Part shown: positions 24,745-33,223 of the stretch, in pieces | Layout of the letters: each line of letters starts with the position of its first letter | Numbering within the stretch: position 1 is the first letter of the stretch | Assembly (NCBI RefSeq): GCF_018638295.1 | Contig: NZ_JABTTS010000023.1 | Coordinates: 47,429-111,428 of the forward strand | Length of the DNA stretch: 64,000 bases | Reading direction: 5' to 3' | Origin: Streptomyces sp. CHD11 | Lineage (GTDB): Bacteria; Actinomycetota; Actinomycetes; Streptomycetales; Streptomycetaceae | Program-made: the position numbers and the translations under genes | The notes under the pieces: generated by a model | What the model was told of the DNA's origin: nothing | The model's database searches: none | The model's input: only the letters and a program-made list of their open reading frames with translations

Positions 24745-25235
24745 TGCGGTGTCCGGGTGCCGGGGAAGGCACTGGTTCCGCGTGGTACGCCGGTGGAGGT
24801 ACCGGTCGAGGTTACCGGAAGCCGGGCACGCCGGCCGGGTCGCACCAGGTCCGGCTCGGCTTCGGTGACGCGACCCGAGCGCTGACGGTGCACGCCGTAC
24901 CCGCCCCGGCGGCGAACGACGGTGACCCCGGCACCCGTTGGTCCTCCCCCGTCGAGGACGACGCCTGGTGGCAGGTGGAGCTGGAACGCCCGGTACGGCT
25001 GGGCAGGGTCGAACTGCACTGGCAGGACGCGCATCCGTCGGCGTACCGCGTGGAAATCTCGGCGGACGGACGCAACTGGCGCACGGCAGCGGAGGTACGG
25101 GACGGCAAGGGCGGCCGGGAGACCATCCGCATGGACGAGCGGAACGTCCGCCACATCCGCGTCCAGGGCGAGAAGCGGGCGACGCGGTACGGCTACTCAC
25201 TGTGGTCGGTGGAGGCGTACGCGGTCGCGGACTGA
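24745..25235 (+). pseudogene. Decayed duplicate of the GH84 gene 3' end
   Basis: Copies the last part of the GH84 gene, from the linker region through the F5/8-type module and stop. Relative to the parent it has a 3-base deletion after GGCACTG, a single-base deletion near 24812 that shifts frame, and a deletion of roughly 70 bases before GCCCCGGCGGCGAACG. It has no promoter, signal peptide or catalytic domain. The downstream sequence diverges from the parent 5 bases after the stop. It marks a partial duplication associated with arrival of the operon to its left. Confidence 0.9.
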
Positions 25236-25240
25236 ACGCC
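24914..25240 (+). repeat. Direct repeat, copy 2
   Basis: About 327 bases nearly identical to 20843-21169, same orientation, separated by about 3.7 kb that contains the WXG-like operon. Confidence 0.9.
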
Positions 25241-25474
25241 CCCTTGTGCTGACCGGATGTCTTCGGGGTTTCGCTGGTCACCCAGTACGTGTACTCAGTC
25301 CGACGGAGCCGATCCGCCTGACGTTGTCGAAGGCGCCACCCTCCCCGTGTGCATGGAGCGGCCCGGCGCCGGGAGGGCAGGGGATGACTGCATCCCGCGG
25401 TCCACGCCGTACCGCCGGCATACCGGCTCTCAGCCCGGCGCCCGCTGGTCCCGGGTCGTTGCACGGGACGGCCG

Positions 25475-25963
25475 TCAGCCGAAGTCGTCGGGGACGATGC
25501 GGAGTTTGTGCGCGATGCGGGCGAGGGCCTTCTGGTCGGTCGTATTGAGCGAGTCGAGGACCATGCGGCGTACGGCGCGCAGGTGTGTGGGCGCTGCCAG
25601 CCGCACGATGTCGAAACCGGCGTCGGTGAGTTCGGCGAGGGTGTAGCGGCCGTCGGCCGGATCGGGTCTCCGTACGACCCAGCCGCGCTGTTCGCAGCGC
25701 TTGATGACGTTGGACAGGCGGGAGAGCGACCCGCTGGCGAGAAAGGCGAGCTCTCCCATCCGCAGCTTGCGCTGCGGGGCCTCGGACAGGTGGCTGAGCA
25801 CGAGGTACTCGAACAGGGTGAGGCCGTGTTCCTGCCGCAGCGGCGACTCCAGCTTTCCGGGCAGCAGCAGGACAAGGGAGATCAGCCCCGTCCACGCTGC
25901 CTTCTCCTGCTCGTCGAGCCATCGCAGCTCCTCATCGCCCTGGTGTTCACCCGCGCCGCTCAT
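25475..25963 (-). CDS. MarR family transcriptional regulator
   Basis: 162 residues with a MarR winged helix (about 45-125; LTLFEYLVLSHLSEAPQRKLRMGELAFLASGSLSRLSNVIKRCEQRGWVVRRPDPADGR). The start at ATG 25963 is preferred because AGGAGG lies 4-5 bases upstream; ATG 25984 is an alternative. It is divergent from a RidA-family gene across 150 bases that contain two near-identical 19-bp sites, so it very probably regulates itself and ridA. The ligand is unknown. Confidence 0.9.
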   Translation of the reverse strand: MSGAGEHQGDEELRWLDEQEKAAWTGLISLVLLLPGKLESPLRQEHGLTLFEYLVLSHLSEAPQRKLRMGELAFLASGSLSRLSNVIKRCEQRGWVVRRPDPADGRYTLAELTDAGFDIVRLAAPTHLRAVRRMVLDSLNTTDQKALARIAHKLRIVPDDFG

Positions 25964-26017
25964 CGGCCCTCCTGTGCTGCTCATCGATTTTCCCGCACCT
26001 TCAGCGAAGCCCGCCAT

Positions 26018-26069
26018 CACTTTACACTTGAAGTCATCGGGTGCTAGCTTCACTTTACGCGTGAACTCA
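26018..26069. promoter_or_regulatory. Two MarR-type operator candidates
   Basis: CACTTTACACTTGAAGTCA (26018-26036) and CACTTTACGCGTGAACTCA (26051-26069), 33 bp apart start to start, about three helical turns. Each contains an imperfect inverted repeat. They sit between marR and ridA. Confidence 0.65.
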
Positions 26070-26113
26070 TGCAAGGGCGAACGCGCCCCCTATGGACAGG
26101 AAGAGGGAACATC

Positions 26114-26548
26114 ATGAGCACCGTCACCTTCGGCGTCGCTCCGGGCTCCGGCGAGAAGCTGCACGAGGCCCTCGGCTACAGCGGGGCCGTCCGCGTCGGC
26201 GACCGGGTCGAGACCTCCGGTCAGGCCGGGGTGGATGACGACCTGGTCGTCCCCGACGCGCTGGAGGACGAGATCATCCAGGCCTTCGACAACGTGGAGC
26301 GCGCGCTCGCCACGGTCGGCGCGACGTGGAAGGACGTCATCCACGTCAACTCGTACCACAAGGTCGTACCGGGAGATGACGCCATCGGCGATGACGTCAA
26401 CGCGGTCATGGCCGAGCAGTTCCGCCGTCGCCTCGACGGCCGCGCGCCGATCTGGACCGAGACCGGCGTCACGGCCCTCGGACTCGCCGCCATGCGCGTG
26501 GAGATTCGCGTCACCGCCATCGCCGGCTCCGCGAACTCTCTGGCCTGA
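26114..26548 (+). CDS. RidA family protein (YjgF/YER057c)
   Basis: 144 residues with the RidA barrel. The active-site Arg is in MRVEIRVTAI and the surrounding Gly in TSGQAG; the WKDVIHVNSYHK strand is typical. RidA enzymes hydrolyse reactive enamine/imine intermediates, but many homologues act in specific catabolic pathways, so the substrate is uncertain. The ATG follows AGAGGG at 7 bases. It is divergent from a MarR regulator with paired operator-like sites between them, suggesting inducible expression rather than housekeeping. Confidence 0.88.
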   Translation: MSTVTFGVAPGSGEKLHEALGYSGAVRVGDRVETSGQAGVDDDLVVPDALEDEIIQAFDNVERALATVGATWKDVIHVNSYHKVVPGDDAIGDDVNAVMAEQFRRRLDGRAPIWTETGVTALGLAAMRVEIRVTAIAGSANSLA

Positions 26549-27092
26549 GGTCCAGGGTGGGGCTGCGCGGTGGCGGCGCGGCTCGTCCCACGGATGAGGT
26601 GCGCCGTCCATCCGGAGGCGCAGCGTCTCCCTCGCCCGGCGCCGTGCCGCGCGGATCTGCGCGGAGTGGGGGCAGCCGGGGCTCGCCGGTGACGTCGCCC
26701 GTGTCGGGGTTGCTGACAAACGCCCTGTCGCACGGCAGCGTCCGGGGACGACTCCTTCGCGCGTGCGGGTCACCCTCCGTCACCGCACCCTCCGTCACCG
26801 CACCCTTCGTGCCGAGGTGAGCGATCCGTGCGGTGAGCGGCTGCCGAGGCCGCGCCAGGGCGGGGGCGGTGATCAGTTCGGACGGGGACTGCTCCTGGTC
26901 GAGGCGGTCGCCGCACGGTGGCGTGGGAACCGCGGACCGTCGGCAAGACGGTGTACGCCGAATGGGACGTCCCGCTCCGGGACCACTGCGCCCGGGATGT
27001 GAACACGTGACGCGGGAGTGTTCACGCTCGCGCGGAATGCCCCCGGGCCCGGAGCGGAGTCCCCGGCATACGGAGGCCCGGGTGCGGCGGCG
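26549..27092. other. Gene-free region with short tandem repeat
   Basis: 544 bases with no ORF that I can support. It holds a short tandem array near 26770-26810 built on CCCTCCGTCACCGCA (two full units and a partial third). Confidence 0.5.
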
Positions 27093-27647
27093 TCAGGCGG
27101 AGATGCCGTCGATCCGGGCCATGCCGTCGATGCGGGCCATCGCGTCGTCCGCGCCGTACGGCTGGAGGTACGGCAGCCAGCGCGGGTCCCGGTGGCCGGT
27201 GCCGATGATGCGCCAGGCCAGGCCGGTGGGCGGGGCGGGTTTGTGGCGCAGGCGCCAGCCCAGCTCGATCAGGTGACGGTCGGCCTTCACGTGGTTGCAG
27301 CGGCGGCAGGACGCCACCACGTTGTCCCAGACGTGTTTGCCCCCGCGGCTGCGCGGGACGACGTGGTCGACGCTGGTTGCGACGCCACCGCAGTACATGC
27401 ACCGGCCCCCGTCACGGGCGAAGAGCGCCCGGCGGGTGAGTGGAACGGGCCCCCGGTAGGGGACCCGCACGAAGCGTTTGAGCCGGACCACGCTGGGTGC
27501 GGGGAGCGTGACGGACGCGCTGTGCAGATGGGCGCCGGTCTCCTCGAGGCAGACTGCCTTGTTCTCGAGGACGAGTACGAGCGCGCGGCGGAGCGGTACG
27601 ACGCCGAGCGGCTCGTACGACGCGTTGAGGACCAGGACATGCGGCAC
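27093..27647 (-). CDS. HNH endonuclease
   Basis: 184 residues. The HNH motif and zinc cysteines are intact: CMYCGG, then DHVVPRSRGGKHVWDNVVASCRRCNHVKADR. Upstream lies the family's usual N-terminal region (VLVLNASYEPLGVVPLRRALVLVLENKAV). This single-copy HNH family is widespread in actinobacteria as a stand-alone gene, with no known target. The GTG start has AAGGAGG 6 bases upstream. The C-terminus contains a duplicated 6-residue unit (MARIDG twice), from an 18-bp tandem duplication. Confidence 0.92.
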   Translation of the reverse strand: MPHVLVLNASYEPLGVVPLRRALVLVLENKAVCLEETGAHLHSASVTLPAPSVVRLKRFVRVPYRGPVPLTRRALFARDGGRCMYCGGVATSVDHVVPRSRGGKHVWDNVVASCRRCNHVKADRHLIELGWRLRHKPAPPTGLAWRIIGTGHRDPRWLPYLQPYGADDAMARIDGMARIDGISA

Positions 27648-27961
27648 GGACGGCCTCCTTGTACGCCGGCGGCGCGTGGCTCGCGCCGGGACGATCCGTA
27701 GTCAGTTTCCCCTCATGCCTGGTGGAAGCGCCACCATGTCCCGGTAACGGGCTGGGAGTGTTTTCGACCACACCCCGATGCATCCCCAGGAACATGGCCT
27801 GTTCAAGCGCGGGTGAGCACGGTCTCTTCTTCACACAGTGCGCCGGTCCCTCCGCAATGCCCCGTTAGTGTGGTGGTTCTACCCGTCCGGTGACCCGATC
27901 GTGACCTTGCCGGACTTGACCGCCGCGCCGGGGGCGGATCATGCACCTGGAGGTACCTGCC

Positions 27962-29047
27962 GTGTCCTTGTCCGCCGTCCTGTCGGCCGCCGTTCCGTCG
28001 CCGACGCCCTCGGAGTCCGGGACCCCCGTGGTGCCCTCGCTCCAGGACGCCCAGGAGAGCGCCACCAACGCCGCCGGCTGGGTCGAGGAGAACTGGTCGA
28101 CGTGGCTCGCGATCGGGCTCAGGGTCCTGCTGATCCTGGTGATCGCGGTGGTGCTGAGATTCGTGGTGCGGCGGGCGATCACCAAGATGGTCGACCGCAT
28201 GTCCCGCACCAGCGGGCCGGTGAACCCCACCGGCCTCGGCGGCCTGCTGGTCAACGCCGAGCGGCGCAGGCAGCGCTCGCAGGCGATCGGCTCGGTGCTG
28301 CGGTCGATGGCGTCGTTCCTGATCCTGGGCACCGCCGCGCTGATGGTCCTCGGTACCTTCCAGATCAATCTGGCCCCGCTGCTGGCCTCGGCCGGCGTCG
28401 CGGGCGTGGCGATCGGCTTCGGGGCGCGCAACCTGGTGACGGACTTCCTCTCCGGCGTCTTCATGATCCTGGAGGACCAGTACGGCGTCGGCGACTCGGT
28501 CGACGCGGGCGTGGCGTCCGGTGAGGTGATCGAGGTCGGGCTGCGGGTGACCAAGCTGCGCGGCGACAACGGCGAGATCTGGTACGTCCGCAACGGCGAG
28601 GTCAAGCGGATAGGCAACCTGTCCCAGGGCTGGGCGACCGCCAACGTCGATGTCACGGTCCGTTCCGACGAGGACCTGGACCGGGTGAAGGCCACGCTGA
28701 GCGAGGTCGCCGAGAAGACGGGCAAGGAGGAGCCCTGGAACGAGCTGCTGTGGAGCCCCATCGAGGTCCTCGGCCTGGATTCGGTGCTGCTGGACTCGAT
28801 GGTGGTCCGGGTCTCGGCGAAGACCATGCCGGGCAAGTCGCTGACCGTGGAGCGGGAGCTGCGCTGGCGGATCAAGCGTGCCTTCGACGCGACCGGCATC
28901 CGTATCGTCGGCGGCGCCACGGCCGTGGAGGACGTGCCGGCCGCCGATCCGACGGCCGGCATGGCGGCACCGTCCGCCTACGCGAGTGCGGTCTCCCCGC
29001 AGTCGATCGCCGCGTCCCCGCTGCCCCCGACGAACATCACGAAGTAG
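27962..29047 (+). CDS. MscS-family mechanosensitive channel
   Basis: 361 residues. Two N-terminal membrane segments (LAIGLRVLLILVIAVVLRFVV and a helix after SMASFLILGTAALMVLG) precede the pore helix with Gly/Ala spacing (LLASAGVAGVAIGFGARNLVTDFLSGVFMI). The beta domain follows (YGVGDSVDAGVASGEVIEVGLRVTKLRG), with a C-terminal alpha/beta domain and a disordered tail. It releases solutes on hypo-osmotic shock. GTG 27962 is chosen for GGAGG 8 bases upstream; ATG 27941 would add 7 residues. Confidence 0.92.
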   Translation: MSLSAVLSAAVPSPTPSESGTPVVPSLQDAQESATNAAGWVEENWSTWLAIGLRVLLILVIAVVLRFVVRRAITKMVDRMSRTSGPVNPTGLGGLLVNAERRRQRSQAIGSVLRSMASFLILGTAALMVLGTFQINLAPLLASAGVAGVAIGFGARNLVTDFLSGVFMILEDQYGVGDSVDAGVASGEVIEVGLRVTKLRGDNGEIWYVRNGEVKRIGNLSQGWATANVDVTVRSDEDLDRVKATLSEVAEKTGKEEPWNELLWSPIEVLGLDSVLLDSMVVRVSAKTMPGKSLTVERELRWRIKRAFDATGIRIVGGATAVEDVPAADPTAGMAAPSAYASAVSPQSIAASPLPPTNITK

Positions 29048-29061
29048 CCGCACGCTCCTGG

Positions 29062-29095
29062 AGGGCGGCACCCGGAACCGACCGGGTGCCGCCCT
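29062..29095. terminator. Terminator after mscS
   Basis: A perfect 14-bp stem (AGGGCGGCACCCGG and complement), a 6-base loop and a short T run. Confidence 0.9.
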
Positions 29096-29110
29096 TTCCC
29101 GTGCCCCCTC

Positions 29111-29167
29111 TTGACGCCTCCTCCGCGCCGGGCTTACGTTCCTCCCCATCCGACAGGAAACTTTCCT
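29111..29167 (+). promoter_or_regulatory. Promoter and ROK operator
   Basis: TTGACG (29111-29116), 18-base spacer, TACGTT (29135-29140), then the palindrome AGGAAACTTTCCT (29155-29167) just downstream of the expected start site. AGGAAA/TTTCCT palindromes are typical ROK-regulator targets in Streptomyces (recollection), so repression by the adjacent ROK protein is likely. Confidence 0.6.
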
Positions 29168-29253
29168 AACAATGATCTGCGGGAGAGCGGGACCGGGCCC
29201 GGATGGACGCCCCGCACCGGCCGCTGAGAAGCTGGGCAGTCGAAGAAGGGCAG

Positions 29254-30483
29254 GTGTGGCACGCCATGGCAGGAACCGCCGGTACGCCGGGCACCCCGCG
29301 TGTGCTGCGCGCCATGAACGACCGCACCGCCCTGGACCTGCTGCTGGAGCACGGGCCGCTGTCCCGCACCCGGATCGGCAAGCTCACCGGCCTGTCCAAG
29401 CCGACCGCCTCTCAGCTGCTGGCCCGCCTGGAAGCGGCCGGACTGGTCCTCGCCGGCGGCACCACCGAGGGCCGCCCCGGCCCCAACGCCCAGCTCTACG
29501 AGGTCAACCCGGCCGCCGCCCACGCGGCCGGGCTCGATGTCACTCCCCAGCGGATCCGGGCCGCCGTCGCCGACATCACCGGCCGCACGGTCGGCCACCA
29601 CGAGCTGCCCACCCCCGGCCGCCGCTCGTCGACCCCCGTCGTCCAGCAGGTCACCGACGCCCTGGACGGTGCGGTGAAGGCGGCGGGACTCTCGCGCTCC
29701 GACGTCCACCGCCTGGTCATAGGGACCCCGGGCGCCTTCGACCCGAACACCGGCCGGCTGCGCTACGCCTCCCACCTCCCCGGCTGGCACTCCCCCACCC
29801 TGCTCGAGGAACTGGCCGCCGCGCTCCCGATGCCGTTCGAGTACGAGAACGACGTCAACCTGGTCGCCCTGGCCGAGCAGCGTCTCGGCGCGGCCCGCAG
29901 CCACACCGACTTCGTCCTGCTGTGGAACCAGGAAGGGCTGGGCGCCGCCCTGGTGCTCGGCGGCCGGCTGCACCGGGGCTGGACCGGCGGCGCGGGCGAG
30001 GTCGGCTTCCTGCCGGTGCCGGGCACGCCCCTGGTCCGTCAGGTCGCCAAGGCGAACAGCGGCGGCTTCCAGGAGCTGGCCGGCTCCCAGTCCGTCCCGC
30101 GCATCGCCCGTGAACTGGGCATCACGGACATCCCGCAGGGCCCGTACACCGAGACGGCGGCCGCCCTCCTCGCGCGCGCGGCGACGGCCCCGGCCGACGA
30201 CCGGCCGCACCACCACCTCCTCCAGACCTACGCGACCCGCCTGGCCACCGGTCTCGCCTCCCTGGTCTCCGTCCTCGACCCCGAGCTCGTCGTCCTGAGC
30301 GGCACCGGCCTGACCTCCGGCGGCGAGGTGCTGCGCGCCCTGGTCCAGGCCGAGCTGGAGGAACTGGCCGCCCCCCGCCCCCGGCTCGTCCTGGGCGACG
30401 TCCGTGAACACCCTGTGCTGCGCGGCGCGCTGGAGAGCGCGCTGGCGACCACCCGCGACGAGGTCTTCGACACCTCCCGCTAG
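29254..30483 (+). CDS. ROK family transcriptional regulator
   Basis: 409 residues. The N-terminal winged helix (about 20-80; LLLEHGPLSRTRIGKLTGLSKPTASQLLARLEAAGLV) is followed by a ROK sugar-kinase-like fold (VIGTPGAFDP, the ENDVN acidic loop, GLGAALVLGGRLHRGWTGGAGEVGFLP, VVLSGTGLTSGG). The CxCGxxGC-type zinc site of active ROK kinases is absent, as expected in a repressor. The GTG at 29254 has AAGG nearby; ATG 29266 is also possible. It precedes the remnant transporter, the GH4 glycosidase and an amino-sugar kinase, so it should respond to a chitin- or glucoside-derived sugar. Confidence 0.9.
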   Translation: MWHAMAGTAGTPGTPRVLRAMNDRTALDLLLEHGPLSRTRIGKLTGLSKPTASQLLARLEAAGLVLAGGTTEGRPGPNAQLYEVNPAAAHAAGLDVTPQRIRAAVADITGRTVGHHELPTPGRRSSTPVVQQVTDALDGAVKAAGLSRSDVHRLVIGTPGAFDPNTGRLRYASHLPGWHSPTLLEELAAALPMPFEYENDVNLVALAEQRLGAARSHTDFVLLWNQEGLGAALVLGGRLHRGWTGGAGEVGFLPVPGTPLVRQVAKANSGGFQELAGSQSVPRIARELGITDIPQGPYTETAAALLARAATAPADDRPHHHLLQTYATRLATGLASLVSVLDPELVVLSGTGLTSGGEVLRALVQAELEELAAPRPRLVLGDVREHPVLRGALESALATTRDEVFDTSR

Positions 30484-30534
30484 CCCGCCCGTTCACCCCT
30501 TCCCCCTCCCACCCCTGCCCCAGGGAGCACCGTC

Positions 30535-30999
30535 ATGCCCGGAATATCCCGAAAGACGACGCTCGCGCCGAACGCAACCCTCTCCCTCGCGCTCCTCACC
30601 ACGGCCTGCACCGGCCAGTCCGGATCCGGCGCCACGGACGATCCGAACGCGGAGGCGACCATCACCTTCTGGCACGGATGGAGCGCGCCCGCCGAGGTGA
30701 AGGCGGTCCAGGAGAACGTGGACCTCTTCGAGAAGGCGCACCCCCACATCAAGGTCGAGATCGTCGGCAACATCAACGACGACAAGCTCAACCAGGCGCT
30801 GCGCGCGGGCGGTTCGAAGGGCCCCGACGTGGTCTCCTCCTTCTCCACGTCCAAGGGCGCCCACCACACCGACTGGAACCTCACCATGGCGGCGACCGTG
30901 CTCGTCATGGCCCCCGTGATCCTCGTGTTCTTCTTCGCCCAGAAGGCGTTCATCGAGGGCGTCACCCTCACCGGAGTGAAGGGACAGGAGACACAATGA
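30535..30999 (+). pseudogene. In-frame fusion: sugar-binding protein N-terminus to permease C-terminus
   Basis: 154 codons. The first about 100 are the start of an ABC sugar-binding lipoprotein (lipobox-like TTAC near residue 24; ATITFWHGWSAPAEVKAVQENVDLFEKAHPHIKVEI; KGPDVVSSFST). The remainder (HHTDWNLTMAATVLVMAPVILVFFFAQKAFIEGVTLTGVKG) is the conserved C-terminus of a MalG-type inner-membrane permease. The junction is near 30845-30860. The missing parts are the rest of the binding protein, the first permease and most of the second, about 2.5-3 kb in related loci. The stop overlaps the GH4 start (ATGA), which is why an in-frame deletion may have been tolerated. It cannot work as a transporter. 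Confidence 0.9.
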
Positions 31000-32261
31000 A
31001 ACTCACCGTGGTCGGCGGAGGCTCGACCTACACCCCCGAACTCATCGACGGCTTCGCCCGTCTGCGGGACACCCTCCCCGTCACCGAGCTCGTCCTCACC
31101 GACCCGGCGACGGACCGGCTCGAACTGATCGGCGCCCTGTCCCGCCGCATCTTCGCCCGGCAGGGCCATCCGGGCACGATCACCACCACCCCCGACCTGG
31201 ACGCGGCGGTGGACGGCGCGGACGCGGTCCTCCTCCAGCTCCGGGTCGGCGGCCAGGCGGCCCGTCAGCAGGACGAGACATGGCCACTCGACTGCGGCTG
31301 CGTCGGCCAGGAGACCACCGGCGCCGGCGGCCTGGCGAAGGCGCTGCGCACCGTCCCGGTCGTGCTGGACATCGCCGAGCGCGTACGCCGGGCCAGCCCC
31401 GACGCCTGGATCATCGACTTCACCAACCCGGTGGGCATCGTCACCCGGGCCCTCCTCCAGGCGGGCCACAAGGCACTGGGCCTGTGCAACGTGGCCATCG
31501 GCCTCCAGCGCAAGTTCGCCGCGCTCCTGGACACCGACCCCGCGGGCATCCACCTGGACCACGTGGGCCTGAACCACCTCACCTGGGAGACGGCGGTACG
31601 GCGGGGCGGCCCGGACGGCGAGGACGTCCTGCCGCACCTCCTCGCCGCCCACGGCGACACGATCGCCGCCGACCTCCGCCTCCCCCGCCCGCTGCTGGAC
31701 CGCCTGGGCGTGATCCCGTCCTACTACCTGCGCTACTTCTACGCGCACGACGAGGTCGTACGGGAACAGCGCACCAAGCCCTCCCGGGCCGCCGAGGTGG
31801 CCGACATGGAACGCCGTCTGCTGGCCCTGTACGCCGACCCGGCCCTCGCGGAGAAGCCGGCTCTGCTGTCCCGGCGCGGCGGCGCCTACTACTCCGAGGC
31901 CGCGGTGGACCTGGCGGCGGCCCTGCTCCACGGCGCGGGATCCCCGCACCAGGTGGTCAACACCTACAACAACGGCACCCTCCCCTTCCTCCCCGACGAC
32001 GCGGTCATCGAGGTCCAGGCGGCCGTCGGCCCCAAGGGCGCGAGCCCGCTCGCCGTCTCCCCCGTGGACCCCCTCTTCGCGGGCCTGACGGCCGACGTCA
32101 CGGCCTACGAGAACCTGGCCCTGGAGGCAGCCCTGCACGGCAGCCGGGACCGCGTCTTCCGCGCGCTGCTGGCCCACCCGCTGGTCGGCCAGTACGCGTA
32201 CGCGGACAGACTCACCGACGACCTCGTCGCACACAACCGGGAGCACCTCGCGTGGGCCTGA
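30996..32261 (+). CDS. Family 4 glycosidase (6-phospho-beta-glucosidase type)
   Basis: 421 residues. The NAD-binding start KLTVVGGGSTYTPELIDG, then VLLQLRVGGQAARQQDE, the catalytic segment LGLCNVAIGLQRK, the metal-site loop GLNHLTW and VVNTYNNGTLPFLP are all GH4 hallmarks. Enzymes of this family use NAD+ and Mn2+ for redox-assisted hydrolysis. The Cys-Asn in LCNV is the metal site. The ATG overlaps the fused transporter ORF. Substrate entry through the local ABC system has been lost, so the enzyme would depend on another transporter. Confidence 0.93.
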   Translation: MKLTVVGGGSTYTPELIDGFARLRDTLPVTELVLTDPATDRLELIGALSRRIFARQGHPGTITTTPDLDAAVDGADAVLLQLRVGGQAARQQDETWPLDCGCVGQETTGAGGLAKALRTVPVVLDIAERVRRASPDAWIIDFTNPVGIVTRALLQAGHKALGLCNVAIGLQRKFAALLDTDPAGIHLDHVGLNHLTWETAVRRGGPDGEDVLPHLLAAHGDTIAADLRLPRPLLDRLGVIPSYYLRYFYAHDEVVREQRTKPSRAAEVADMERRLLALYADPALAEKPALLSRRGGAYYSEAAVDLAAALLHGAGSPHQVVNTYNNGTLPFLPDDAVIEVQAAVGPKGASPLAVSPVDPLFAGLTADVTAYENLALEAALHGSRDRVFRALLAHPLVGQYAYADRLTDDLVAHNREHLAWA

Positions 32262-33223
32262 CCGCGGGTGTCCTCGCCATCGACGCCGGCAACAGCAAGA
32301 CGGACGTGGCGGTGATCGGGGCCGACGGGACGGTGCTGGCGACGGCCCGCGGTGAGGGATTCCGTCCCCCCGCCGTGGGGCTGGACACGGCGATGGGCAC
32401 CCTCGCCGGGACCGTCGACCGGGCGCTCACCGGCGCCGGGACCCCGGCCGTCTCCCATGTCTCGGCCTGCCTGGCCAACGCCGACCTCCCCGTCGAGGAG
32501 GAACAGCTGACGGCGGCGCTGGCCGCGTGCGGCTGGGGCGCGACCGTCGAGGTGCGCAACGACACGTTCGCGATCCTGCGCGCGGGGGTCACGGAACCGC
32601 GGGGGGTGGCCGTCGTGTGCGGGGCGGGCATCAACTGCGTCGGCATGCGGCCGGACGGTCGCACCGCCCGCTTCCCGGCGATCGGGCGTATCTCCGGCGA
32701 CTGGGGCGGGGGGTGGGCCCTGGCGGAGGAGGCGCTGTGGCACGCGGCCCGCGCGTCGGACGGGCGCGGGGCGGCGACGGCCCTGACCGTCGCGCTGCCG
32801 GCGCACTTCGGGCTCTCCGGCATGCCCGCGCTGATCGAGGCGCTGCACCTCGAGCACGTACCGCCCGCCCGGCGGCACGAACTGACTCCGGTGCTCTTCG
32901 CCACGGCCGCGCGGGGGGACGGGGTCGCGCGGGCGATCGTCGGCCGGCAGGCCGAGGAGATCGTGACGATGGCCGTCGTCGCGCTGACGCGGCTGTCCCT
33001 GCTGGACGAGGAGACGCCGGTGGTGCTGGGCGGGAGTGTGCTGGCGGCGCGGCATCCGCTGCTGGACGACGGGATCCGGGAGCTGCTCGCCGAGCGGGCG
33101 CCGAAGGCGGTGGCGCGGGTGGTGACGGAGCGTCCCGTGCTGGGGGCGGGGTTGCTGGGGCTGGACCGGTTGGCGGCGGGGACGGACGCGCAGGCGCGCT
33201 TGCGCGCCTATTACGCGGGCTGA
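32252..33223 (+). CDS. N-acetylglucosamine-kinase-like protein (BadF/BcrAD ATPase fold)
   Basis: 323 residues of the ASKHA fold. The phosphate-1 loop is AIDAGNSKTDVAVIGADG, the phosphate-2 loop VAVVCGAGINCVG, then GRISGDWGGGWALAEEA, and the adenosine motif VVLGGSVLAAR. This matches eukaryote-like GlcNAc kinases and their bacterial relatives. The GTG at 32252 lies inside the GH4 gene end (10-base overlap) with GGGAG 8 bases upstream, so the two are co-translated. It probably phosphorylates the sugar released or imported by this locus. Confidence 0.88.
   Translation: MGLTAGVLAIDAGNSKTDVAVIGADGTVLATARGEGFRPPAVGLDTAMGTLAGTVDRALTGAGTPAVSHVSACLANADLPVEEEQLTAALAACGWGATVEVRNDTFAILRAGVTEPRGVAVVCGAGINCVGMRPDGRTARFPAIGRISGDWGGGWALAEEALWHAARASDGRGAATALTVALPAHFGLSGMPALIEALHLEHVPPARRHELTPVLFATAARGDGVARAIVGRQAEEIVTMAVVALTRLSLLDEETPVVLGGSVLAARHPLLDDGIRELLAERAPKAVARVVTERPVLGAGLLGLDRLAAGTDAQARLRAYYAG

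Noticed and set aside
24280..25875. 531-codon minus-strand ORF across the WXG operon promoter and the GH84 remnant
   Set aside because: Overlaps real genes on both ends and spans a known duplicate; no conserved sequence.
26833..27276. 147-codon plus-strand ORF
   Set aside because: Overlaps the HNH gene antisense and lacks recognisable sequence.
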